Shown in pieces: positions 8,271-14,418 of a stretch of DNA of 19,108 nucleotides (position 1 is its first letter; every line of letters starts with the position of its first letter). The translations under genes were made by a program, and so were the position numbers. The notes beneath the pieces were generated by a model. That model saw only the letters and a list, made by a program, of their open reading frames with translations, did not search any database and was not told where the DNA came from. Source of the stretch: JBBDXA01 sp040902585 (lineage in GTDB: Bacteria; Planctomycetota; Phycisphaerae; Phycisphaerales; Phycisphaeraceae); the NCBI GenBank assembly GCA_040902585.1, contig JBBDXA010000182.1, positions 1 through 19,108 of the forward strand, given 5' to 3'.

Positions 8271-9770
8271 TCAGGCCGCGCGACGGCGACGCAGCGCCAG
8301 ACCGCCCAGGCCCATCAGCATCGCGCTGAGAGTGGCGGGTTCGGGGATCGAGAGCTGGCCGAAGACCTGCACCTCGGCGAGGGAGAGAACCCTGTTGGCA
8401 CCGGGCAGCAGAATCTGGAGCGAGGCGGCGCGAAGGTCGCCGGCAGCGATACGGAGCATGCTCTGGCCCGTCGTGCTGCCGAGCGTGTGAAGGAACACCT
8501 GCTGTCCGGCGACGTCGAACAGACGGATCTGGGCACCGCTGAGGCGCTCGGTGCAGCAATCGGTGCGATTGAAGAGGACGATCTCGTTGACGTCGTAGTC
8601 GTCGCCGAAGACAAGGCTCCAGAAGGGATCAGTTTCGGTGTTGGTGTGAGTGACGGAGCCGTCGTTGAAGATGCCGTTGGTGATGCCATCGACCGCGAAG
8701 CCGGCCGCATTGCCGCCGCCGCCTACACGGGTGGAGGACTGGGTGGCGAGTGCGCCGGGGTTGCGGGCGATGTTCTGGAGGCCGCCGCCGAAGACCTGCA
8801 CTTCCGCGAGCGCCAGAATATTCTCGCCCGAAGCGCCGGGGCCGTTGAGCTTGATCTCGACGAACCGACCGACCGTTCCAGGAGCGATCGCGAGGTAACC
8901 CGTCGCTCCGATCGCACCGGGGTTGTTCACCGAGGTGACCAGGTTGTGATTATCATCGAACACGTTCAACGTGAAATTGCTGAGGCGTGTGGTGTTGGTT
9001 GATCGATTGAAAAGGACGACGTTGTCGATGTGGAAGGCGCTGTTGAGATCGACTTCCCAGGAGCTGCCGACGACGTTGTTGGTTTGCGTGACGGTCTGTG
9101 TGGCTTCGACGCTGGTGAAGACGCCGCTGGTGTTTCCATCGATGGCGCGATGGGCGCCGGGCGCGCCGGGGTCGCTAACGGTGGACGACTGCTTCGCCGT
9201 GCCATAGAGCCGGGCGAGGTTGGAACTGTTGACCACGTTGGCCTCACCCATGATGACCACTTCGCGGAGGGAGAGCACGCCGTTGCCGCCGTTGTTCAGC
9301 CCGTTGAGCTGGACCTTGACGAACTGCCCGGAAACGCCCGAAGGCAGAGCAAAGACCTGACTCGTCGAAGGCACGGAACCGGCGACATTCATGCCGAAGA
9401 CTTCCGTCATCCCCGCGTCAAGGACAGACAGCCGGAAATTGCCAAGCCGTTCAGGGCAGCAGTCTCCGCGGTTGTAAAGTTCGACACTGGTCAGTTCCTT
9501 GGTTGAACCCAGGTTGACCTGCCAGAAGCTGTTGGCTTCGCCGTTGGTGTGAGTGGTGGTGGCGTCACCATTGAAGCTGGTTCCCAGGCCGCCGTCGATC
9601 GCCTTGAAGGCGGTCGGGTTGGCGGAATTCGCCAGCGTGCTGTTCTGGGTGGCGGTGCCCTGACGAGCGACGTTGACGGACATGGCGACAGCCGACGCCT
9701 GCTGCGAAGCGGCAGCGATTGCGGCCGCCGCAAAAAGGCCACCGATCATCCGATGCGAGAAAAATGCCAT
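8271..9770 (-). CDS. PEP-CTERM surface protein with three F-type lectin repeats
   Basis: The 499-aa protein has a signal peptide (about 1-27), three tandem F5/8C-like fucolectin domains (about 31-175, 183-330, 333-470) and a PEP-CTERM tail: PEPAT at 476-480, a hydrophobic stretch, then RRRR. Exosortase-type processing and surface or matrix display are expected. Domain 1 fits the fucose-binding pattern of F-type lectins, H-x26-R-x-D-x4-R, exactly: His74, Arg101, Asp103, Arg108. Domain 3 fits it too: His375, Arg402, Asp404, Arg409. Domain 2 lacks the His, the Asp and the CysCys pair, so it is probably structural. Fucose or a related sugar is a likely ligand (inference). GAGGAG lies about 8 bases before the ATG, and a strong terminator follows the gene. 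Confidence 0.9.
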   Translation of the reverse strand: MAFFSHRMIGGLFAAAAIAAASQQASAVAMSVNVARQGTATQNSTLANSANPTAFKAIDGGLGTSFNGDATTTHTNGEANSFWQVNLGSTKELTSVELYNRGDCCPERLGNFRLSVLDAGMTEVFGMNVAGSVPSTSQVFALPSGVSGQFVKVQLNGLNNGGNGVLSLREVVIMGEANVVNSSNLARLYGTAKQSSTVSDPGAPGAHRAIDGNTSGVFTSVEATQTVTQTNNVVGSSWEVDLNSAFHIDNVVLFNRSTNTTRLSNFTLNVFDDNHNLVTSVNNPGAIGATGYLAIAPGTVGRFVEIKLNGPGASGENILALAEVQVFGGGLQNIARNPGALATQSSTRVGGGGNAAGFAVDGITNGIFNDGSVTHTNTETDPFWSLVFGDDYDVNEIVLFNRTDCCTERLSGAQIRLFDVAGQQVFLHTLGSTTGQSMLRIAAGDLRAASLQILLPGANRVLSLAEVQVFGQLSIPEPATLSAMLMGLGGLALRRRRAA

Positions 9771-9790
9771 GGGTGTATCTCCTCAAAATA

Positions 9791-9825
9791 GAAAGTGAAC
9801 TGTGAAAAGTGCTCAGTGAAAGTGG
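9791..9825 (-). repeat. Degenerate heptamer repeat AGTGAAA before the lectin gene
   Basis: Read on the plus strand in sevens: AGTGAAC, TGTGAAA, AGTGCTC, AGTGAAA, then GTG. It lies 21-55 bases upstream of the lectin start codon, in its leader or promoter. It may be a multi-site operator or one of this genome's heptamer arrays. Confidence 0.5.
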
Positions 9826-9850
9826 AGCAGCATCAAAACCAAGTTAGACA

Positions 9851-9887
9851 GAAAAAGAGGAGCCACGATTTTCGTGGATCGCTCCTC
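9851..9887 (-). terminator. Intrinsic terminator, probably of the sulfatase gene
   Basis: On the minus strand GAGGAGC pairs with GCTCCTC, enclosing an inner stem CCACGA/TCGTGG, and a run TTTTTCT follows. It lies about 128 bases past the sulfatase stop and 81 bases before the lectin start. It could instead be a leader structure of the lectin transcript. The rest of the 244-base gap 9771-10014 holds only the heptamer tract and nothing coding. Confidence 0.75.
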
Positions 9888-10014
9888 CTTCTCGCTCGTA
9901 TGAAGCCGCTTAGAAGGACTGCAACGACTATGACACGAAAACCGCGCCGAGTCAAGCAATAAATGGCGAAAATGGTAAGAACCCCTTCCGTCCGCTAAAT
10001 CCGATGCCCTGCAA

Positions 10015-11484
10015 TCAGTTGACCTTGCCCTTGTTCTTGCCCTTTCCCTTGTCAGGTTTGGCGGTTTCGCCGGAGGGATCGTGATTCGGATTCGGTACTG
10101 GCATCTGCGCCCCCACGGACTTCTGCCAGGCGTGTAATTGCTTGGTAAGCGACGCCGCCTTGTCCGGATTCGCCTTCGCCGAGTCCTTCGACTCGCCGAT
10201 GTCGTCTATCAGGTTGTATAGCTCGACGCGATCATCTTCGTACCACTCGATCAGCTTCCAGTCGCGAGCGCGGATGGCGGCATAAGGCGTCGCTCCGCCG
10301 GGGTGGTAGTGCGGGTAGTGCCAGTAGATGGCATCGCGGTTGAGCTTGGCGCTGCTGTCCTTGAGCACAGGCGTGAGTGAAAGGCCATCGACGCCGGCGC
10401 TGCCGCGCGGGTCGGTCGTGCCGGTGATCTCGATGGCGGTGGCGAAAATATCCTGCGTGATGACAGGTTCGTCGCAGACGCTGCCGGGCTTGGTGACACC
10501 CGGCCAGTACACCACCAGCGGCACGCGCACGCCGCCTTCGTAGGCCGAGCCCTTGCCCGCGCGGGCCGGGCTGTTGTCCGTGGCCTTGTTCAAGGTGAGC
10601 CCGCCGTTGTCGCCGGTCAGAAAAATCACCGTGCGCTCGGCGAGCTTGGTCTCTTGGAGCTTGGCCATGATCGCGCCCAGCGCTTCATCGAGGCTCTCGA
10701 TCATCGCGGCGTACACGGCATGCTGCTGCTTGCCGAGCGTGCCATCCTCTTTCATCTTCGCGATCTTCGCCTGATATTTTTCGACCTTCTCCTTCTTGGC
10801 CTGGAGCGGCGTATGCACACAGTAGTGCGGCAGATAAAGCAGGAAGGGCTTCTCCCTATTCGCATCGATGAACTTACACGCTTCGCTCGCCTCCCGATCC
10901 GTCAGGTATTCGCCCGGCTTTCCCTCTTCGAGCGTGGGAATGCGATACGGCGCGTGATAGCTCGGCGGCTGCCCGCGTTCGTAGCCGCCGAGATTGCGAT
11001 CAAAGCCATGGGCGTCGGGATAGCCTTCGTTCTTGTCACCGAGGTGCCACTTGCCGATGTGAACCGTCGCATAGCCCAGCGGCTTCACCGCCTCGGCGAT
11101 CGTCGTCTCTTCGCGCGGCAGGAGCTCGGTCCACTGCGGCGGCTTCAGCTTGGCGTTGGGCTTGTTGTGGCCGTGGATCCAATCGGTGATGTGCGTGCGC
11201 GCGGGGTACTTGCCGGTCAGCATCGCCGCGCGTGTGGGCGAGCAGACGGTGCAGGCCGCGTAGGCATTCGTGAACCGCGTGCCTCTGGCGGCCAGGCGAT
11301 CCATGTGGGGCGTCTCGTAGAGCTTCGACCCGGCGTAGCCCGCGTCCGTCCAGCCCCAGTCATCAACAAGGATGATGATCACGTTCATCTTCTCGGCAGC
11401 GCGAAGCGGCGCGGCGAAGGCGAAAGTAAAGATCACGGCGAAGAATAGTCCGGCAATCGACAGTGGCGTGCGGCAGCGCGGCAT
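10015..11484 (-). CDS. Secreted S1-family sulfatase (arylsulfatase type)
   Basis: The 489-aa protein has a signal peptide ending near PLRAAE (residue about 30). The alkaline-phosphatase-superfamily metal site begins with DDWGWTD (Asp41, Asp42). The formylglycine motif is CSPTR with Cys81 (context TVCSPTRAAMLTGKYPART), and it needs conversion by a formylglycine-generating enzyme not encoded here. GKWHLGD (145-150) and TGDNGG are further S1 signatures. It hydrolyses sulfate esters, in planctomycetes commonly of algal polysaccharides, but the exact substrate cannot be read. The tail is Lys/Gly-rich (KPDKGKGKNKGK). I chose the ATG at 11484 because AAGGAG lies 7 bases upstream and the signal peptide begins there, rather than a start 69 bases further out. 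The next gene on the strand is the F-type lectin. Confidence 0.92.
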   Translation of the reverse strand: MPRCRTPLSIAGLFFAVIFTFAFAAPLRAAEKMNVIIILVDDWGWTDAGYAGSKLYETPHMDRLAARGTRFTNAYAACTVCSPTRAAMLTGKYPARTHITDWIHGHNKPNAKLKPPQWTELLPREETTIAEAVKPLGYATVHIGKWHLGDKNEGYPDAHGFDRNLGGYERGQPPSYHAPYRIPTLEEGKPGEYLTDREASEACKFIDANREKPFLLYLPHYCVHTPLQAKKEKVEKYQAKIAKMKEDGTLGKQQHAVYAAMIESLDEALGAIMAKLQETKLAERTVIFLTGDNGGLTLNKATDNSPARAGKGSAYEGGVRVPLVVYWPGVTKPGSVCDEPVITQDIFATAIEITGTTDPRGSAGVDGLSLTPVLKDSSAKLNRDAIYWHYPHYHPGGATPYAAIRARDWKLIEWYEDDRVELYNLIDDIGESKDSAKANPDKAASLTKQLHAWQKSVGAQMPVPNPNHDPSGETAKPDKGKGKNKGKVN

Positions 11485-11518
11485 GGCGGCTCCTTCGGGA
11501 GGGAGTGAGTGATAGTTC

Positions 11519-11524
11519 ATCATA
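11519..11524 (-). promoter_or_regulatory. Possible -10 box of the sulfatase gene
   Basis: TATGAT on the minus strand lies 34 bases before the start codon and would give a leader of roughly 28 bases. No -35 box is recognisable; that position falls within a REP remnant. Confidence 0.4.
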
Positions 11525-11534
11525 CAACCTGGCT

Positions 11535-11555
11535 CGGGTGCCACCCGTAGCACCC
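11535..11555. repeat. REP-like remnant, copy E
   Basis: CGGGTGCCAC is followed within a few bases by GTAGCACCC, that is the outer arms of the REP-like element with the hairpin lost. It lies in the divergent region between the sulfatase and eboD. Confidence 0.45.
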
Positions 11556-11641
11556 TGAACTCGGAACCAGCTTCCCGCGAAACCTGTCCGGAGCTTTCGC
11601 CAATCCCTCCTGCAACGCCTGCATGCCGCAGGCGACCTCGC

Positions 11642-11647
11642 TACTAT
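11642..11647 (+). promoter_or_regulatory. Possible -10 box of eboD
   Basis: TACTAT lies inside a small inverted repeat CTACT-ATTA-AGTAG (11641-11654), 50 bases before the eboD ATG. It could serve promoter and operator together. No -35 box is evident. Confidence 0.35.
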
Positions 11648-11697
11648 TAAGTAGATCACTCCCGCGGCCTGATTTTCAAAGGTGGTTCCCCGTGGAG

Positions 11698-12846
11698 ATG
11701 GATGCGAATTTTCACGTCAGTTACACGCATCGCCTGCGTTTCACCACAGGCTCGCTCGATCCCTCCAATCACACCCTGCTCAATTGCCTGCCGCCGGCCG
11801 TGCCCGGCAAACCCGCGAAGGTGCTCTTCTTTGTCGATCAGGCGGTGATCGAAACCAATCCGAAACTCACGACACAGATCCGCGCTTATGTCGCCGCTCA
11901 CGCGGACCGCCTCGTCATGACCGGTGACGTTCAGCACGTGCCCGGCGGCGAAGATGCGAAGAACGCCCCGCGCTGGCTGGAGGACATGCTACGGCACATC
12001 CATGATGCCGCCATCTGCCGGCAGAGCTACGTCATCGTCATCGGCGGCGGCGCGGTGCTCGACTCGGTCGGGCTCGCCGCTGCCCTGGCCCATCGCGGCG
12101 TGCGCCTCGTGCGCCTGCCCACCACCACCCTCGGCCAGGCGGACTCGGGCGTCGGCGTCAAGAACGGCATCAACGGCTTCGGCAAGAAAAATTACATGGG
12201 CGCGTTCGCCCCGCCCTGGGCGGTGATCTGTGACGACGCTCTCCTTCGCACGCTCGGCCCGCGCGACTGGCGCAGCGGCTTCGTCGAAGCGGTGAAGGTC
12301 GCCTGCATCAAGGACCGCGCGTTCTTCGAGCAGATCGAATCAGCAGTCGAAGGCATCAACGCCCGCGATCACGCTGTGGCCATGCCCATTGTCGAAGAGT
12401 CCGCACTTTGGCATCTCAAGCACATCACGCAGAACGGCGACCCGTTCGAGATGACCACCGCCCGGCCGCTCGACTTCGGGCACTGGGCCGCCCACAAGCT
12501 CGAACAGATGACCTGGTTCCGCCTGCGTCACGGCGAAGCGGTCGCCATCGGCATCGCCATCGATGTGACCTACGCTGCGATGATGGGCCTGCTGCCTGAG
12601 AGCGAAGCGGCCCGCGTGATTCAGGCGCTCACCGCGCTGGGCTTTGATACGTACGACGATGCCATGCAACAGGTCGAAGAGCTGATGCGCGGCCTGGAAG
12701 AGTTCCGCGAACACCTGGGCGGACAACTCACCATCACGATGCTGCGCAAGATCGGTGAGCCAATGGAGGTGCATGAGATTGATGTGGAAGTGATGCGCAG
12801 GGCGATCCGCAGTCTGACGCCGACACGCAGCCCGCGCGGAATGTGA
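11698..12846 (+). CDS. eboD: EboD: sugar-phosphate cyclase, 3-dehydroquinate-synthase fold
   Basis: The 382-aa protein has the DHQ-synthase layout: the NAD-binding motif VIGGGAVLDSVGLAA (113-127), RLPTTTLGQADSGVGVKNG (139-157), and a metal site from Glu197 (GFVEAVK), His262 (DFGHWAAH) and His278 (RHGEAV). It should cyclise a sugar phosphate such as a heptulose 7-phosphate, but the true substrate of EboD is not known. Assignment as EboD rather than AroB rests on the neighbours: TatD-like, TIM-barrel, UbiA and AP-superfamily genes follow. It is the first gene of the cluster. AAAGGTGG at 11678-11685 is a fair ribosome site, well spaced for a GTG at 11692 and longer-spaced for the ATG at 11698, so the start may be two codons earlier. 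Confidence 0.88.
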   Translation: MDANFHVSYTHRLRFTTGSLDPSNHTLLNCLPPAVPGKPAKVLFFVDQAVIETNPKLTTQIRAYVAAHADRLVMTGDVQHVPGGEDAKNAPRWLEDMLRHIHDAAICRQSYVIVIGGGAVLDSVGLAAALAHRGVRLVRLPTTTLGQADSGVGVKNGINGFGKKNYMGAFAPPWAVICDDALLRTLGPRDWRSGFVEAVKVACIKDRAFFEQIESAVEGINARDHAVAMPIVEESALWHLKHITQNGDPFEMTTARPLDFGHWAAHKLEQMTWFRLRHGEAVAIGIAIDVTYAAMMGLLPESEAARVIQALTALGFDTYDDAMQQVEELMRGLEEFREHLGGQLTITMLRKIGEPMEVHEIDVEVMRRAIRSLTPTRSPRGM

Positions 12847-12861
12847 ATCAAGGGTGAATCG

Positions 12862-12902
12862 CACGGGTAAGCTCCGAAGACTTCGCTTACCCATGGCACC
12901 CG
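12862..12902 (+). repeat. REP-like hairpin, copy D (degenerate), eboD to small-gene junction
   Basis: CACGGGTAAGC pairs with GCTTACCCATGG and the tail GCACCCG follows, as in the other copies. It fills most of the 80-base gap between eboD and the next gene. Confidence 0.65.
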
Positions 12903-12914
12903 CCGACGATCCCT

Positions 12915-12920
12915 TACAAT
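12915..12920 (+). promoter_or_regulatory. Possible -10 box directly before the small ebo-cluster gene
   Basis: TACAAT ends 6 bases before the ATG, so transcription could begin at or near the start codon, giving a leaderless message. No -35 box is clear. Confidence 0.35.
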
Positions 12921-12926
12921 CACGCC

Positions 12927-13322
12927 ATGAACGCTTCCACTTCAACCGGCACCCCCGGCACCCCCGGCACCCCCGGCACCCCCGGCATCCCCGGCCCCTG
13001 TCCCCTTCCGCGATCGAAGGTGATCGATCTTTATTACCTCGAACACCGCGCCAAGCTGCTCGACATCGCGGCGTTTCTGGACCGCATCGAACGCGGAGCA
13101 CCATCCCGACAGGGTGGTGTTAAGAGCGCACAACAAACCGACGCCCCCGACGCCCCCGACTTCCGCATCACCGCCCTGCTCGACGCCGTGAAAATTCTTC
13201 TCGATGGTCAACCGCAGCGCGCCAAGCGCGTGCTCGATCTACTCAGTGATCCGACGACTGAACCCTTGGAAAGTGCCGCGGGCATGAAAGGCGCAGCAGG
13301 CGCTTGGCCGGGGAAGAAGTGA
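12927..13322 (+). CDS. Small unrecognised ebo-cluster protein (131 aa)
   Basis: I do not recognise the family. Residues 1-29 are a low-complexity Gly-Thr-Pro run made by a 9-base tandem repeat. A helical core follows, starting SKVIDLYYLEHRAKLLDIAA (about 30-48) and LDRIERG. A second low-complexity patch (APDAPD) comes next, then a helix FRITALLDAVKILLDG and the ending AKRVLDLLSD, then SAAGMKGAAGAW. It has no signal peptide and no membrane segment. The core looks folded and selected, whereas the repeat-made parts look like later insertions. It lies between eboD and eboB on the same strand, so it is probably a pathway component or accessory. It is too short for EboA as I recall it and shows no convincing likeness. 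No ribosome site precedes the ATG. Confidence 0.75.
   Translation: MNASTSTGTPGTPGTPGTPGIPGPCPLPRSKVIDLYYLEHRAKLLDIAAFLDRIERGAPSRQGGVKSAQQTDAPDAPDFRITALLDAVKILLDGQPQRAKRVLDLLSDPTTEPLESAAGMKGAAGAWPGKK
12948..12992 (+). repeat. 9-base tandem repeat GGCACCCCC, five units
   Basis: Four exact units and one variant (GGCATCCCC) lie within the start of the 131-aa gene and encode Gly-Thr-Pro repeats. The period is a multiple of three, so copy changes would keep the frame. Confidence 0.9.
13140..13160 (+). repeat. 9-base tandem repeat GACGCCCCC, two units plus GAC
   Basis: This encodes DAPDAPD between the two helical parts of the 131-aa protein. It is a second in-frame low-complexity insertion in the same gene. 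Confidence 0.6.
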
Positions 13323-13340
13323 ATCGCGGCGATGTTCGCT

Positions 13341-13358
13341 GCTACGCCGCAAGCGGCT
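13341..13358. repeat. AGCCGC-like palindrome, third copy
   Basis: GCTACGCCGCAAGCGGCT differs by one base from the copies at 5122 and 5733 and shares the GTTCGnTG flank with the latter. It lies between the 131-aa gene and eboB. Confidence 0.65.
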
Positions 13359-13361
13359 CAG

Positions 13362-13396
13362 GCTGATCGCTCATAGCTGATAGCTGATAGCTCATG
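13362..13396 (+). repeat. Heptamer array ending in the eboB start codon
   Basis: Five units of seven: GCTGATC, GCTCATA, GCTGATA, GCTGATA, GCTCATG. The last three bases are the ATG of eboB, so the array replaces any ribosome site. Confidence 0.8.
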
Positions 13397-14194
13397 AAAT
13401 ACATCGACCCGCACATCCACATGGTCTCGCGCACCACCGATGATTACCAGCGCATGGCGCAGGCCGGTTGCGTGGCGATCACCGAGCCGGCCTTCTGGGC
13501 GGGCTTCGATCGTTCCTCAGCGGAAGGCTTCTTCGATTACTACCGACAGCTCACTGAGTACGAGCCCAACCGCGCGGCCCAATACGGCATCAAACATTTC
13601 ACCTGGCTGTGCATCAACCCGAAGGAAGCGGAGGATCTCACACTGGCGCGCGAAGTGCTCGCCGTGATTCCATCCTTCCTCGAAAAGAGCAACGTGCTGG
13701 GCATCGGTGAGATCGGTCTGAACAAGAACAGTCGCAACGAACTGAAAGTCCTCGAAGAACACATCGCCCTCGCCGCGAAGACGAACCAACTCATCCTCGT
13801 CCACACGCCGCACCTGGAAGACAAGCTCAAAGGCACGCTCATGATCATGGATGCCATCAAACGCAACGGCGATATTTCGCCCGATCGCGTGCTGATCGAT
13901 CACGTGGAAGAGCACACCGTCCGTGTGGTGCATGAGCGCGGCTACTGGGCGGGCATGACGCTGTATCCGGACTCGAAGATGACGCCGCAGCGCGCCGCTG
14001 ACGTCTTCGAGATGTACGGCACCGACCGTTTGTGGGTGAACTCGGCCGGCGACTGGGGCCAAAGCGATCCGCTGGCGGTGCCCAAGTGTCACGTCGAAAT
14101 GATCCGCAGGGGACACTCGCTGGAGACGATCGAGAAAATTTCCTTCGGCAACCCGGTGAAGTTTTTAGGGCAGAGTCCGAAGTTCCGTGTGTGA
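13394..14194 (+). CDS. eboB: EboB: TatD-family metal-dependent hydrolase
   Basis: The 266-aa protein has the TatD/amidohydrolase TIM-barrel signature: DPHIH with His7 and His9, GIGEIGL with Glu106, VHTPH with His137, IDHVEE with His170 and SAGDWG with Asp220. These are the expected ligands of a two-metal site, so it should be an active hydrolase. TatD proteins are best known as nucleases, but EboB members sit in a metabolite pathway and their substrate is unknown. There is no signal peptide, so it is cytoplasmic. The start codon is the end of a heptamer array and has no ribosome site before it. The next in-frame methionine is residue 10, after the HxH motif, so this start must be right or nearly so. 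The repeat element at 14202 begins 8 bases past the stop. Confidence 0.88.
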   Translation: MKYIDPHIHMVSRTTDDYQRMAQAGCVAITEPAFWAGFDRSSAEGFFDYYRQLTEYEPNRAAQYGIKHFTWLCINPKEAEDLTLAREVLAVIPSFLEKSNVLGIGEIGLNKNSRNELKVLEEHIALAAKTNQLILVHTPHLEDKLKGTLMIMDAIKRNGDISPDRVLIDHVEEHTVRVVHERGYWAGMTLYPDSKMTPQRAADVFEMYGTDRLWVNSAGDWGQSDPLAVPKCHVEMIRRGHSLETIEKISFGNPVKFLGQSPKFRV

Positions 14195-14201
14195 TGTCTG
14201 A

Positions 14202-14375
14202 TTCCCCTCCCTCCCAGGGAGGGGTTAGGGGAGGGTCGAGTCAACGGCCTGCTATGAGCGCGATAGCGAGACAGCCGAGCCGCCTTGATTCAACGCGCAC
14301 GTCTGTCGCGCAATCAACCTCAACAGCCGTCGCTCGCCCGACCCTCCCCCTGCCCCTCCCTAAGAGGGAGGGGAG
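14202..14375. repeat. MITE-like element with 40-base terminal inverted repeats
   Basis: The left arm (14202-14240) begins TTCCCCTCCCTCCCAGGGAG. The right arm (14335-14375) is its near-exact reverse complement, with about 5 differences in 41. Each arm is itself a hairpin. The 94-base centre holds small stems (TTGATT/AATCAA, CTAT/ATAG). It has no coding capacity. It fills most of the 224-base gap between eboB and eboE. Confidence 0.75.
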
Positions 14376-14406
14376 TTCGACCTTCGCACTTCGCACGCCG
14401 ATTCTG

Positions 14407-14412
14407 TAACCT
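14407..14412 (+). promoter_or_regulatory. Possible -10 box directly before eboE
   Basis: TAACCT ends 6 bases before the eboE ATG and would give a leaderless transcript. It is a weak match, and no -35 box is evident. Confidence 0.25.
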
Positions 14413-14418
14413 GCCCTC

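Noticed and set aside
7350..9002. A 550-codon open frame on the plus strand
   Set aside because: It is antisense to the DUF6797 and lectin genes and to the terminator. Its composition is typical of a GC-rich shadow frame, without recognisable motifs.
9851..9887. A riboswitch in the lectin leader
   Set aside because: The stem followed by TTTTTCT on the sulfatase strand is explained by a terminator, and no aptamer-like conserved core is visible.
11623..11697. A longer EboD start at 11623
   Set aside because: It adds 25 residues not typical of the family and has no ribosome site, whereas AAAGGTGG precedes the shorter start.
12948..12992. A CRISPR array
   Set aside because: The units are 9 bases with no spacers, so this is a simple tandem repeat within a gene. 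The heptamer tracts fail for the same reason.
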